Source of the DNA: JAPOKJ01 sp031421635
Lineage (GTDB): Bacteria; Pseudomonadota; Gammaproteobacteria; Burkholderiales; Burkholderiaceae_E
Assembly: GCA_031421635.1 (NCBI GenBank)
Contig: JANOPA010000062.1
Location: 15,413-79,412 of the forward strand
Direction of reading: 5' to 3'
Length of the DNA: 64,000 nt
In this document: positions 44,833-53,337 of the stretch, one piece after another
Layout of the letters: each line of letters starts with the position of its first letter
Position numbering within the stretch: position 1 is the first letter of the stretch
Notes under the pieces: generated by a model
Databases searched by the model: none
The model's input: the letters and a program-made list of their open reading frames with translations, nothing else
What the model was told of the DNA's origin: nothing
Position numbers and translations under genes: made by a program

Positions 44833-45029
44833 ACGACAAGCAAATGTTGAAGGCTATGGTATTGACGCGATGTCTCCGTGTAGCGCATCCATAGCTTTTC
44901 AAATACCTGCTGCTCTTGGAGTCGACCGTCTTTTGCCGTGAAAGCCTTCAAGCCCTCGCAGCATCGGCTCCAGGAGACGCGCAGAAGCTGCATCCTAGTC
45001 GAATCTGAGTGAGGCTTCGTGTTGTTCAT
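44829..45029 (-). pseudogene. HD-superfamily phosphohydrolase, N-terminal fragment
   Basis: About 66 residues from an ATG at 45029 with AAGGGTG upstream. VFEKLWMRYTETSRQYHSLQ matches the start of the predicted metal-dependent HD phosphohydrolases, whose usual form is Y-x-E-P-x-R-x-Y-H-x-x-x-H. Relatives are about 200 residues, and the metal-binding HD and later helices are absent. The frame stops at 44829 exactly where the EamA coding sequence begins, which suggests a deletion removed the rest of this gene together with the EamA start. Confidence 0.6.
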
Positions 45030-45213
45030 TTTCACCCTTCCAAAGACTAAGTATCTACCAAGAATATTCTTGGCGAGCCTCACCCGCGAGGTCGGATTTT
45101 TAAACTTTGTTTCTGATCAATAGTCTAAGCGTTTCACGGCCGCTTGGCTTTCAAGGCCTTGTTTGCAAAAGGCGAGCAAAATCAAAGTACGATAACTCGA
45201 CTGGAGCACCTCC

Positions 45214-46317
45214 TTGAATTCTTCCCTTCTGCCACGCATGATTTGCGCCCCTCGATTGTTGCTTGGCACTTTCGTCCGGCCGCTTGTCCTAACGTTCCTG
45301 GCCGCTCTGCTAGCTCTCCAATTAACCGGGTGTAATACGATGGCTCCAACTGAATCCGCCAAGCTCAGCACTGAAGAGTTCATGATTCCCGCCACCGACC
45401 CAGGAATTCAACTCTATTTGCGCAACAAAACGCCCAGTGAAATGAAGTCCTTCTCCTCGGAAAAAACTGTACTGTTTGTTCATGGCGCCACTTATCCGTC
45501 CGAAATCTATTTCGACCTTAAGGTGGGCGGTTTCTCCTGGATGGAATACCTCGCCTCCCGAGGCTACGACGTTTACATGCTCGATGTGCGCGGCTATGGC
45601 CGCTCAACGCGTCCTGCGGCGATGTCACAAGCTCCATCGGCCAATCCTCCCTTTGCCAATACCGAGGACGCTGCGCGCGATATTTCAGCAGCGGTCAACT
45701 TCATCCTGAAGCGGCGCGGCGTGAGTAAACTGAACCTGCTCGGCTGGTCTTGGGGCACCACCACCACGGCGCTCTACACCACCCGCAATAACACGTTGAT
45801 TAACAAGCTCGTATTGTTCGCACCAGTGTGGGTACCACCGACGATTACCCCCGTGCCACCCGCTCCCACCACGGCCTACCGCACCGTGACCGTTGAGGCG
45901 GCCAAGGAGCGTTGGTATCGTGGTGTACCCGCCGACAAACAAGCCTTACTTATTCCGGCCGGTTGGTTTGATCAATGGGCCAAGGCTATGCTGGAAAGCG
46001 ACCCAGAGGGTGCTAAGCAGAGCCCGCCGGTATTGCGCGCGCCTAACGGTGTGATGGTTGACATTCTCGGGGGCTGGCTCAAGGGTCAAAAGCTTTATGA
46101 CGCCGCAGCGCTGCGCGTGCCAACCTTGCTCATCAAGGCTGAGTGGGATGCCGACACACCTTCATATATGGCCCAAGGTCTGTTCGCAGAGATGAAGAAC
46201 GCTCCCTATAAGTCCTATCTCGAAATTGGTGAAGGAACGCATACGGTGCTCGTCGAAAAAAATCGCTTGCAGCTCTTTCGCGCGGTGCAAGCCTTTCTAG
46301 ATGAGTCTGCTCCCTGA
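45214..46317 (+). CDS. Lipoprotein alpha/beta hydrolase
   Basis: Protein of 367 residues. The TTG at 45214 has GGAG 9 nt upstream; an ATG at 45238 is an alternative. A hydrophobic signal with lipobox LTGC (Cys near residue 43) predicts a lipid-anchored envelope enzyme. The alpha/beta hydrolase core has VLFVHGATYPSEIYFDLK region (HGA near 90), LDVRGYGRSTRP, the nucleophile elbow LLGWSWGTTTT near 176, and late Asp (AEWDADTPSY near 309) and His (GEGTHTVLVEKN near 344). All catalytic residues are present. Ester or amide substrate unknown. Confidence 0.85.
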   Translation: MNSSLLPRMICAPRLLLGTFVRPLVLTFLAALLALQLTGCNTMAPTESAKLSTEEFMIPATDPGIQLYLRNKTPSEMKSFSSEKTVLFVHGATYPSEIYFDLKVGGFSWMEYLASRGYDVYMLDVRGYGRSTRPAAMSQAPSANPPFANTEDAARDISAAVNFILKRRGVSKLNLLGWSWGTTTTALYTTRNNTLINKLVLFAPVWVPPTITPVPPAPTTAYRTVTVEAAKERWYRGVPADKQALLIPAGWFDQWAKAMLESDPEGAKQSPPVLRAPNGVMVDILGGWLKGQKLYDAAALRVPTLLIKAEWDADTPSYMAQGLFAEMKNAPYKSYLEIGEGTHTVLVEKNRLQLFRAVQAFLDESAP

Positions 46318-46372
46318 TGACAGCGCAGCAGCAGGTAATCGGACATGGCGATTTTCTGACACGAGACCGCCG

Positions 46373-46867
46373 ATGAACTCCACCTTTGATGTCGCCCGCG
46401 ATCATCGCTTTTCCGAGACCCGATGGTTCGAGGATTTTCAGCTCGGCGAAAGGTTTTGGATACCCTCGCGAACTCAGACTGACGCTCTTTTTTCGGCGTT
46501 TCAGTTGGCCTCGGGCGATAACGATCCGATCCATTACGACCGTGAGTACTGTAAGCGCCGCGGGCATCCTGAGATGTTGGCGCACGGCCTACAAGTGATG
46601 ATTCAAACCGCCGCTGGGGCTGGCGTCTTTCCTCATATGGTGAGCGACTCTTTAGTGGCCATGCTCGAGTGCTCAGCGAAGTTTTTAGGCGCAGTTCATG
46701 CGGGCGATACGCTTTACCCGATGTTGGAAATTACTGAGCTAGTCCCTCAAAATACCACGGGCCTCATCGCGATGCGGGCAACCGTACACAACCAGAGAAG
46801 CGAACTCGTGCTTGAGGGACTGCATCGCTACTTGATACGCAAACGACTCGAAACCATTGAGCCCTAG
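46373..46867 (+). CDS. MaoC-family dehydratase
   Basis: Hotdog-fold protein of 164 residues from the ATG at 46373. FQLASGDNDPIHYDREYC near residue 41 contains the hydratase 2 motif (Asp and His). HGLQVMIQTAAGAG and KFLGAVHAGDTLYPMLEITEL follow. The family adds or removes water on enoyl-CoA or related thioesters. The frame is open for 24 codons upstream (to 46301) but the start chosen fits family length. It lies 55 nt after the lipoprotein hydrolase gene. Confidence 0.85.
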   Translation: MNSTFDVARDHRFSETRWFEDFQLGERFWIPSRTQTDALFSAFQLASGDNDPIHYDREYCKRRGHPEMLAHGLQVMIQTAAGAGVFPHMVSDSLVAMLECSAKFLGAVHAGDTLYPMLEITELVPQNTTGLIAMRATVHNQRSELVLEGLHRYLIRKRLETIEP

Positions 46868-46869
46868 CA

Positions 46870-47481
46870 CTACTGGGCAAGCGCCAGTGCCCGCTCCACT
46901 AAAGGCAATTGGTCGTTACCAAAAAACATGTCTGTGGTATTGACAAACATGGTCGGCGAGCCGTATCCGCCCCGAGCAATCAGCTCTTCAGTATTGCTCC
47001 GTAAGCGTGCCTTTACGGCATCGCTCACTGACTTCTCTCGAATTGCCGCACCATCCAGGCCGACCCCGTTGGCCGCAGTCACCAGCACCGCGGGGTCGTC
47101 GAGATTTTCCGCTCTCAGGAAATAGCTCTCGAACGCAGCCTTTGTGAATTTTTCGAGTGCCGCCGGATCGCCCTCCAAGGCACACGCCATACGCATGGCA
47201 TGAATACTCTTGGCGGGATGAAAGGGCGAAGGGAAGTCAAGCTTCAGGCCGGTCCAGGCCGCCCAGTTTTTAAGGGACTGAAAGTAATGCTTCATTCTCG
47301 GCGCGTCCATATTCTCGCGCTGCGCGTACACGGCCTGATTCACCGCATTGAACACACCGCCCACCAGAATCGGACGATAAATGACCGACGCTCCAGTGCG
47401 CTCCACGACCCCTTGCAAATTGGTAAAACCCAAGTAAGTCCAAGGGCTCGAAAGGTCATAGAAAAATTCCAGTTGTTTCAT
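46870..47481 (-). CDS. 2-hydroxychromene-2-carboxylate isomerase-like (DsbA fold, kappa GST)
   Basis: Protein of 203 residues with a thioredoxin fold and helical insert. LEFFYDLSSPWTYLGFTNL at the N-terminus carries the Ser in place of the redox Cys. RPILVGGVFNAVNQ near residue 37 and GGYGSPTMFVNTTDMFFGND near 170 are typical of the HCCA isomerase/kappa-class GST group. The group acts in naphthalene breakdown or in glutathione-dependent isomerisation. Its ATG overlaps the stop of an upstream glutathione S-transferase gene by 4 nt, which supports a glutathione-linked step. Confidence 0.9.
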   Translation of the reverse strand: MKQLEFFYDLSSPWTYLGFTNLQGVVERTGASVIYRPILVGGVFNAVNQAVYAQRENMDAPRMKHYFQSLKNWAAWTGLKLDFPSPFHPAKSIHAMRMACALEGDPAALEKFTKAAFESYFLRAENLDDPAVLVTAANGVGLDGAAIREKSVSDAVKARLRSNTEELIARGGYGSPTMFVNTTDMFFGNDQLPLVERALALAQ

Positions 47482-48182
47482 TTTGAAGCCTCTTTCTTGA
47501 TGCCAAATAAAATCTCTTTAGCCTTATCGTCGTGTTGAGCGCCACCCTTGGGCACCACATCGCGCATTACGGCTAGTCCGGCCTGTACTTTTTCACGAGC
47601 GCGAATCTCGGCATACCAGCGCTGAATATTGGGAAACTCAGAAAGGTTAATGTCCTGTCGCTTATGGGTCATCACCCAGGGGAAGATTGCGATGTCTGCG
47701 ATTGAATAGTCACCCGCAACAAAGGATCCTGTTTTCCCTAATTGGGTATCGAGCACCTTAAAGAGTCGCTTCGCCTCACGCTCATAGCGATCAATGGCAT
47801 AAGGAATTTTCTCGGGTGCATAAAGTTTGAAATGTCCATTTTGACCAAGCATCGGCCCCAAGCCTCCCATCTGCCACATCAGCCATTCATTGACCTTCAC
47901 CCGTGCGCGCAGGTCGCCAGATATAAAGCGGCCGGTCTTGTCGGCAAGGTATTGCAAAATGGCGCCCGTTTCAAACACGTTAATAGGAGCACCGCCATCG
48001 CTCGGGTCTTGATCGACGATTGCCGGAATACGGTTATTGGGGCTGATCGCTAAGAATTCGGGCTTGAACTGGTCACCAGCACTAATGTTGACCGGTACCA
48101 CCCGGTATGGCAAGCCGCATTCCTCCAACATGATGGAGATCTTCCAGCCGTTGGGCGTAGGTGCAAAATGTAGATCAATCAT
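47478..48182 (-). CDS. Glutathione S-transferase family protein
   Basis: Protein of 234 residues from the ATG at 48182, which has a strong GAGGAGG at 5 nt. The frame is open for 84 more codons upstream, but that stretch is the reverse of a repeat in the cupin gene. An N-terminal thioredoxin-like domain (IDLHFAPTPNGWKISIMLEE, NNRIPAIVDQDPSD, FETGAILQYLADKTG) is followed by a helical domain with YSIADIAIFPWVM near 165. This resembles the Nu/YfcG-like class, often with disulfide-bond reductase activity. It is co-transcribed with the HCCA isomerase-like gene. Confidence 0.9.
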   Translation of the reverse strand: MIDLHFAPTPNGWKISIMLEECGLPYRVVPVNISAGDQFKPEFLAISPNNRIPAIVDQDPSDGGAPINVFETGAILQYLADKTGRFISGDLRARVKVNEWLMWQMGGLGPMLGQNGHFKLYAPEKIPYAIDRYEREAKRLFKVLDTQLGKTGSFVAGDYSIADIAIFPWVMTHKRQDINLSEFPNIQRWYAEIRAREKVQAGLAVMRDVVPKGGAQHDDKAKEILFGIKKEASK

Positions 48183-48252
48183 CGAGCCTCCTCTCAGATT
48201 TCTGATAGATTGAGTCGCAGTGTAACGTGACCCTCGTAAAAAGGCCTGCCCC

Positions 48253-48810
48253 ATGAGCACCACCCTAAATCCCACCCTAAATCCCACCCTAAATCCCACC
48301 CTTACTCCCTCCCTTAAACCCACCACCAATAGCATCCCGACCACCGCACTTACCCCCAATGTTCCAAGCCATGCAGCGCTTGCTCCCTTGGCCTCTCGAC
48401 TCGTGGATGTAGAGGCACTTCCTTGGCAGGCCACGCGCTATCCAGGCATTGAGATCAAGACGCTCTTGTTTGATCGTGCCAGTGGCTTGGCAAGCTCCCT
48501 GATGCGCATGGCACCCGGCTCCATGTTGCCGGATCACGAGCACGTGCAAATCGAGCAAACCTGGGTGATCGAAGGTCACTTAGTCGATAAGGCCGGTCCC
48601 GAAGAAGGTATTGAATGCAAGGCGGGACAGTTCATTTGGCGGCCCGCCGGAAGCCGCCACTCAGCCTGGTCACCCAAGGGTGGTTTGATGCTGGCCTTTT
48701 TCCAAATTCCAAATAAATTTTATGCGGACGACGGTAAGGTCACAGACATGGCTGGAGGCGATTGGGAGTCGATGTGGGGAATTATCCATACGTCCCGAAG
48801 GGCAGATTGA
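48253..48810 (+). CDS. Cupin-domain protein with repetitive N-terminus
   Basis: Protein of 185 residues. Residues ~5-35 are a Pro/Thr/Asn repeat (units NPTL) with no counterpart in typical cupins. The cupin (ChrR-type) domain follows at ~50-175: MRMAPGSMLPDHEHVQIEQT with two His and a Glu as metal ligands, WVIEGHLVDK, and WRPAGSRHSAW with a third His. ChrR-like cupins bind metal and may work as anti-sigma factor-like sensors or as enzymes. It is divergent from the GST gene, only 70 nt away. Confidence 0.83.
   Translation: MSTTLNPTLNPTLNPTLTPSLKPTTNSIPTTALTPNVPSHAALAPLASRLVDVEALPWQATRYPGIEIKTLLFDRASGLASSLMRMAPGSMLPDHEHVQIEQTWVIEGHLVDKAGPEEGIECKAGQFIWRPAGSRHSAWSPKGGLMLAFFQIPNKFYADDGKVTDMAGGDWESMWGIIHTSRRAD
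48261..48308 (+). repeat. 12-bp tandem repeat in the cupin gene
   Basis: CACCCTAAATCC occurs three times exactly at 48261-48296, with a fourth degenerate copy to 48308 and traces of a fifth. Each unit adds four residues, so changes in copy number would keep the frame. Confidence 0.9.
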
Positions 48811-48848
48811 TTTCAAGTCGCTTTAATACGAAGTCGCTCACTCAAGAA

Positions 48849-49293
48849 TCAGGACGCGTATCCGTACACCGCCACAAAATGACAAACCGTACCTGCAAGC
48901 ACAAATAAGTGCCACACAAAGTGGCCGTAGCGCCATTTAGAGTCACCGACATAGAAGACAACCCCAGCCGTGTAAGCGAGGCCACCTGCGACCAACCCCC
49001 ACAGACCGGCCGAGGGTAGCACTGCAATTAGAGTCCAGCACTTTGAAAAGTCGCTTGGCGCGATTGTGCGCCAGGGCGTGGTAGATCATGGAAGCGCCAT
49101 AGAGCAGTATCATGCTCACACTGAATACGGCCGCAGCCGCGATGGAAATTCCATCGCCACGTTTAGCGGTAGCCATCAGGAGAAAGGGCGTGCCTAGAAG
49201 CGCGAGCGCGAGGCCTAGGCCGTGGCTTATACTATTCGCGATCTCTTCGCCGAGGGTTTGAAGGCGCTCGGAACTGGTTAGCTTAGTGTCCAT
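48849..49293 (-). pseudogene. Hemolysin III / TrhA-type membrane protein, internally deleted
   Basis: The first ~87 residues from 49293 match the PAQR-like hemolysin III family (EIANSISHGLGLALALLGTP, MILLYGASMIYHALAHN, RAKRLFKVLD). The next expected segment, with the third and fourth helices, is absent. A different frame continues with SAGLWGLVAGGLAYTAGVVF, WRYGHFVWHLFVLAGTVCHF and VAVYGYAS to a TGA at 48849-48851, which is the family C-terminus with its two conserved His residues. Start and end are well kept, so this is a recent internal deletion with a frame change. Confidence 0.85.
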
Positions 49294-49334
49294 AGGCCAT
49301 GTTACGCCTAAGCCACTAAGCGAGACTAGATCCC

Positions 49335-50957
49335 CTAATATCCGATTGCGGCACCATCACTACGAGGGTCAGAGCCGCCTAGTCGCATGCCGCTTTCAGG
49401 GTCAATCGTAATGCCGTGAGCATGACCTGCGAGTTCATTGAAAGGGCCCCAACGATTGAGCTTATGACCCCGCCTGGCCAATTCATCGATCGTTTCTTGC
49501 GGGAAGCGCGATTCGATGTGGAGCGTGTCGCGATCTTCTCCGAGAGCAAAGCGACCGGACAGCCAGCGCGGGGCTTCCACCGCCTCTTGAATGTTGCGGC
49601 CGTAGTCAATCATGGATACATAGGTCTGCGCATGAATCTGGGGTTGACCATCGGCGCCCATGCAACCCACTACGCCCCAAAGCTTGTTGTCACGGAAAGC
49701 GAGTGAGGCAATAAGTGTATGCAACGGCGTCTTGCCAGGAGCAACACAATTGGGGTGGGTCGGATCCAGTGAGAAATAGGCGCTGCGATTCTGGAGCACG
49801 ATACCCGTATTGCCCGCCACGACGGCGGAGCCAAACACACCGTACAGACTATTGATCAGCGCCACTGCGTTACCCTCGGCATCAACCGCTGCAATAAACA
49901 CGGTATCGCCTTTAAGGCTTCCATACGAGGGAATTTTGTCCCAAGCTAGCACCCGCGCCGGATCCATCAAGGCACGCCGCTCATCCGCGTAGGCCTTCGA
50001 GATCAAACGATCCATAGGGACATCGGCAAAGCGCGGGTCGGCCAAATGCTGATCGCGATCGTTGTAGGCAATTTGTTTGGCCTGCACCATCAGGTGAGCA
50101 TGATCAGCGCCCAGTGCACTTTTCTTGTGAAGCTCGAAAGGCTCCAGGAGGTTGAGCATCTCTAAAACAGCGAAGCCTTGAGTAGGTGCGGGTGTTTCGT
50201 AAATAGTGACATCGCGATATTGACCCATCAGTGGCTCACCCCAACGCGCTGCTTGTGCCTTGAGGTCGGCTTCAGTAAAGAAGCCTCCTTTCTCTTTCGC
50301 GAAACGAGCCAATTCACGGGCGGTCTCACCCTCATAAAAGCCCGCATGGCCGCCCTCCGCTAGGGCCGTCAATGTGCGAGCTAAATTGGGGTTGCGTAAT
50401 TTGCTACCGACTCGCGGCGCTTTACCCTCAGGCAAAAAGATCGCAGCGGTTTCTGGATGCGGCAACAAATCGGGGACGGTCGCTTCAATCCAACCGGCCA
50501 GACGCTCAGTGACAGGAATGCCATCGCGTGCATAACCAATCGCCGCTTCTAAATTTCGCTTGAAAGGTAGACGTCCATACTGGCGGTGGGCTTCTGCCCA
50601 GCTCGATACCGCCCCCGGTGTTGTTAGGGTTGCGGGCAAAATCCCACGAAAAGGAACTTCCTTGTGACCTCGGTCTTGAAACCACGAAGCACTGGCGGCG
50701 GCTGCACCACGACCACCACCATCGAGATAGCGCACTTGGTTTTTCTTGGCATCGTAAATGAGCCAGAAGGCGTCGCCGCCCACTCCGGTCATGTGGGGAT
50801 ACAACACGGCAAGTGCACTACTGGCAGCGATTGCTGCATCGACAGCCGAGCCGCCCGCCCGAAGTACGTCGACACCCGCCTGAGAAGCTAGGGAGTGCGG
50901 GCAAGCAACCATGCCGGAAGGGGCCATTGTGACGGGGCGGCCTGTAGTGATATTCAT
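49335..50957 (-). CDS. Gamma-glutamyltransferase
   Basis: Protein of 540 residues of the Ntn-hydrolase gamma-glutamyltransferase family, which splits glutathione and related gamma-glutamyl compounds. RAGGSAVDAAIAASSALAVL near residue 35 and MTGVGGDAFWLIYD near 56 are typical. The self-processing nucleophile Thr is in LKGDTVFIAAVDAEGNAVAL near 350, followed by SLYGVFGSAVV and late GCMGADGQPQIHAQ. There is no evident signal peptide, so it may be cytoplasmic as in the Ggt/YwrD-like group. The ATG has AGGA about 8 nt upstream. Confidence 0.92.
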   Translation of the reverse strand: MNITTGRPVTMAPSGMVACPHSLASQAGVDVLRAGGSAVDAAIAASSALAVLYPHMTGVGGDAFWLIYDAKKNQVRYLDGGGRGAAAASASWFQDRGHKEVPFRGILPATLTTPGAVSSWAEAHRQYGRLPFKRNLEAAIGYARDGIPVTERLAGWIEATVPDLLPHPETAAIFLPEGKAPRVGSKLRNPNLARTLTALAEGGHAGFYEGETARELARFAKEKGGFFTEADLKAQAARWGEPLMGQYRDVTIYETPAPTQGFAVLEMLNLLEPFELHKKSALGADHAHLMVQAKQIAYNDRDQHLADPRFADVPMDRLISKAYADERRALMDPARVLAWDKIPSYGSLKGDTVFIAAVDAEGNAVALINSLYGVFGSAVVAGNTGIVLQNRSAYFSLDPTHPNCVAPGKTPLHTLIASLAFRDNKLWGVVGCMGADGQPQIHAQTYVSMIDYGRNIQEAVEAPRWLSGRFALGEDRDTLHIESRFPQETIDELARRGHKLNRWGPFNELAGHAHGITIDPESGMRLGGSDPRSDGAAIGY

Positions 50958-51084
50958 CGCGGGATTCCTGGAAAAACGGGGGATGGCTCAGCATTCTATT
51001 GCAGCCCTGGATCTAACTTCGGGCCTCGACTCAGAATCCGGTCGAGGCTTGGCTAATATTAGGCGCTCATGCGAGAATTAGCAC

Positions 51085-51354
51085 ATGGTTCTAGTACGTT
51101 TTGCAGCCCATTTACGCAGTCATGTGCCCTGCCCTGATCAAGAGGTTGACCAAGGGGCCCTGGGCGATTGTTTACTGCGCGCTTTCGCAGACGCACCCGC
51201 CATGAAAGACTACGTCTTGGACGATCAAGGACATATTCGCCAACATGTCGCCGTGTTCATTAACGGCAAGTTACACCGAGATCGCCAAAATCTTGCATGG
51301 CCGTGCGTCGCCGGAGACCGTGTCGACGTTATTCAAGCTTTGTCTGGAGGATAG
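51085..51354 (+). CDS. MoaD/ThiS-family small beta-grasp protein
   Basis: Protein of 89 residues. It has the ubiquitin-like beta-grasp pattern of sulfur carriers: VLVRFAAHLRSHV at the start, VAVFINGKLHRDRQNL near 60, VAGDRVDVIQALSGG at the end. The C-terminal Gly-Gly is the site where MoaD and ThiS are adenylated and thiocarboxylated. No molybdopterin or thiamin gene is near. It lies 4 nt upstream of a BNR beta-propeller gene, so the two are probably made together. Confidence 0.85.
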   Translation: MVLVRFAAHLRSHVPCPDQEVDQGALGDCLLRAFADAPAMKDYVLDDQGHIRQHVAVFINGKLHRDRQNLAWPCVAGDRVDVIQALSGG

Positions 51355-51358
51355 TGAC

Positions 51359-52450
51359 ATGAAGATTGCGCTTGCCACCCGAAAGGGCTTATTTGAAGTT
51401 CATACCTCGGCCACTGAAGCGATAATCGCCCGACACCATTTCGCCGGCGACGCACTCAGCCAAGTCTTGGTCGATGAGCGAAACGGCACCTGGTACGCGG
51501 CACAAAATCTCGGACACTTCGGGGTCAAACTGAAGCGCTCAAACAACCAAGGCAATTCCTGGGAGGACGTCGCCGCACCCGCATTCCCAATCAAGCCAAG
51601 TGAAGGACCGTGGTTCGACGACCCAACACCTTGGAACCTTGAACAGGTTTGGGAGCTTGCGGTGGGTGGTGCCGATATTCCCGGGGAACTTTGGGCGGGA
51701 TGCATTCCAGCAGGGTTGTTTCGATCAATTGATTACGGACAGTCGTGGCAACTCGTTGAATCTCTTTGGCGCAACGAGAAGCGCCGCGATTGGTTTGGCG
51801 GTGGTTACGACCAAGCAGGTATTCACTCTATCCTGATAGACCCTCGCGACCCCAAGCATCTCACCGTGGGCATCTCTTGCGGCGGCGTTTGGGAAAGCAG
51901 AGATCGTGCGCAAACCTGGGCATTAATTGGTGAAGGTCAGGAGGCCGACTTCCTGCCACCAGAGCAAAGCGGCAACCTCAATCAGCAAGATCCGCATCGC
52001 CTAGTAATGTGCGCCAGCTCCCCTGAGGTCATGTGGATACAACATCACGCCGGGCAATACCGAAGCACCGACGGCGCTAAAACCTTCATGAGGCTCAACA
52101 AAGGGTCGGGACAAGACTTCGGCTTCGCGCTTGCCGTCGATCCGAATAACGGCAAACGAGCCTGGTTCGTTCCAGCACTGGCCGACGCTCAACGTTTTGC
52201 GCGCAATGGTGCCTTGTGTGTGCTACGCACCGATGACGGAGGCGAAACTTTTAAAGAGTGCCGCGCGGGGCTACCGCAACAGGCCTGTTTTGATCTCATC
52301 TATCGCCACAACCTGATTGTGGACAAGACCGGCAAGCAGTTGGCTATGGCCTCGAGTACTGGCCATCTTTGGTTTTCTTACGACGCGGGCGAAACCTGGC
52401 AGGTCGCTGAGATGCTTTTGCCACCGGTCTATGCCTTGAGTTTCTACTGA
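51359..52450 (+). CDS. BNR/Asp-box beta-propeller protein (sialidase-like)
   Basis: Protein of 363 residues from the ATG at 51359 (a longer open frame begins inside the MoaD gene). Six Asp-box-like repeats appear: SNNQGNSWEDV, SIDYGQSWQLV, SRDRAQTWALI, STDGAKTFMRL, TDDGGETFKEC and SYDAGETWQVA. They imply a six- or seven-bladed propeller as in sialidases and photosystem assembly factor Ycf48. There is no signal peptide and the sialidase Arg triad is not evident, so a catalytic role is doubtful. A binding or scaffold role together with the MoaD-like protein is possible. Confidence 0.85.
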   Translation: MKIALATRKGLFEVHTSATEAIIARHHFAGDALSQVLVDERNGTWYAAQNLGHFGVKLKRSNNQGNSWEDVAAPAFPIKPSEGPWFDDPTPWNLEQVWELAVGGADIPGELWAGCIPAGLFRSIDYGQSWQLVESLWRNEKRRDWFGGGYDQAGIHSILIDPRDPKHLTVGISCGGVWESRDRAQTWALIGEGQEADFLPPEQSGNLNQQDPHRLVMCASSPEVMWIQHHAGQYRSTDGAKTFMRLNKGSGQDFGFALAVDPNNGKRAWFVPALADAQRFARNGALCVLRTDDGGETFKECRAGLPQQACFDLIYRHNLIVDKTGKQLAMASSTGHLWFSYDAGETWQVAEMLLPPVYALSFY

Positions 52451-52484
52451 GCGCCCTGCAGTTTCGTGCCTAACCCGAGTCAGC

Positions 52485-53294
52485 TTAAGCTTTAAGCGCC
52501 ATGAGCGCGTCGTCAAATATGGCTACGGCACGTGTCCAGCCCGCCGAAGCACCGCGAATTTTATGTGGGAAGCAACTAATGTAAAAGCCGGTCGCCGGAA
52601 GCACTTCGAGATTATGCATTTTCTCGATGTGGCAATAACCAATATCCCGCCCAGCCTTGTGGCCCTCCCAGATCAACGAGGCATCTTTTGTTTCGTTATA
52701 TTTCTTCGCAGTATGAACAAAGGGAGCATCCCAACTCCACGCGTCGGTTCCGGTCAGGCGCACACCACGTTCAAGCAAATACATGGTGGCCTCATAGCCC
52801 ATCCCGCAACCCGCGGAGACATAATCCTGATGCCCATAGCGTGAACCTGCCCGGGTGTTTACCGCAATGATTTCGAGAGGCGACAAGGTGTGCTTGATAC
52901 GCGCGAGTTCGGCTTCAACATCCGCAGCGCTCACTACATAGCCATCCGCAAAGTGGCGAAAGTCGAGCTTCACTCCGGGCTGAAAGCACCACTCAAGCGG
53001 TACGTCATGAATGGCGATGGATTTTTTCTTGTCCCCTAAGGCCTCATCCATGGTGCTGTGGAAATGATAAGGCGCATCGAGGTGCGTGCCGTTGTGAGTG
53101 GAAAGATGCACCATTTCAACCGCCCAGCCTTCACCATCAGGTAGATTGACCTTACCGAGGCCAGGAAAGAAAGGTGCGATTTGCTCGTAAGTGTTTTCGT
53201 GAGTGAAATACTCGATTCTCGGCTCCAGACCCGGAGGGTCTGATGCGACATCGTTTTCTAAAAAAATCGAGAGGTCTACGAATCTTCTTGCCAT
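52485..53294 (-). CDS. Cyclase-family metal-dependent hydrolase (kynurenine formamidase-like)
   Basis: Protein of 269 residues. The cyclase-family signature HxGTHxDxPxH is seen as STHNGTHLDAPYHF near residue 66, giving Zn or Mn ligands. ARRFVDLSIFLEND is the usual start and GRDIGYCHIEKMHNLEVLPA a typical late segment. The family includes KynB and isatin hydrolase, so a cyclic or formyl amide is a plausible substrate. Length is longer than KynB (about 210) and fits isatin-hydrolase-type relatives. Confidence 0.9.
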   Translation of the reverse strand: MARRFVDLSIFLENDVASDPPGLEPRIEYFTHENTYEQIAPFFPGLGKVNLPDGEGWAVEMVHLSTHNGTHLDAPYHFHSTMDEALGDKKKSIAIHDVPLEWCFQPGVKLDFRHFADGYVVSAADVEAELARIKHTLSPLEIIAVNTRAGSRYGHQDYVSAGCGMGYEATMYLLERGVRLTGTDAWSWDAPFVHTAKKYNETKDASLIWEGHKAGRDIGYCHIEKMHNLEVLPATGFYISCFPHKIRGASAGWTRAVAIFDDALMALKA

Positions 53295-53337
53295 GTTCCA
53301 CGCTCATTTAAAAGATAGAAGTGTTCATCGCTTTACT

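Noticed and set aside
48183..48434. Longer start for the GST gene
   Set aside because: The extra 84 codons are the reverse of the cupin repeat, while the ATG at 48182 has a strong ribosome binding site and the family N-terminus.
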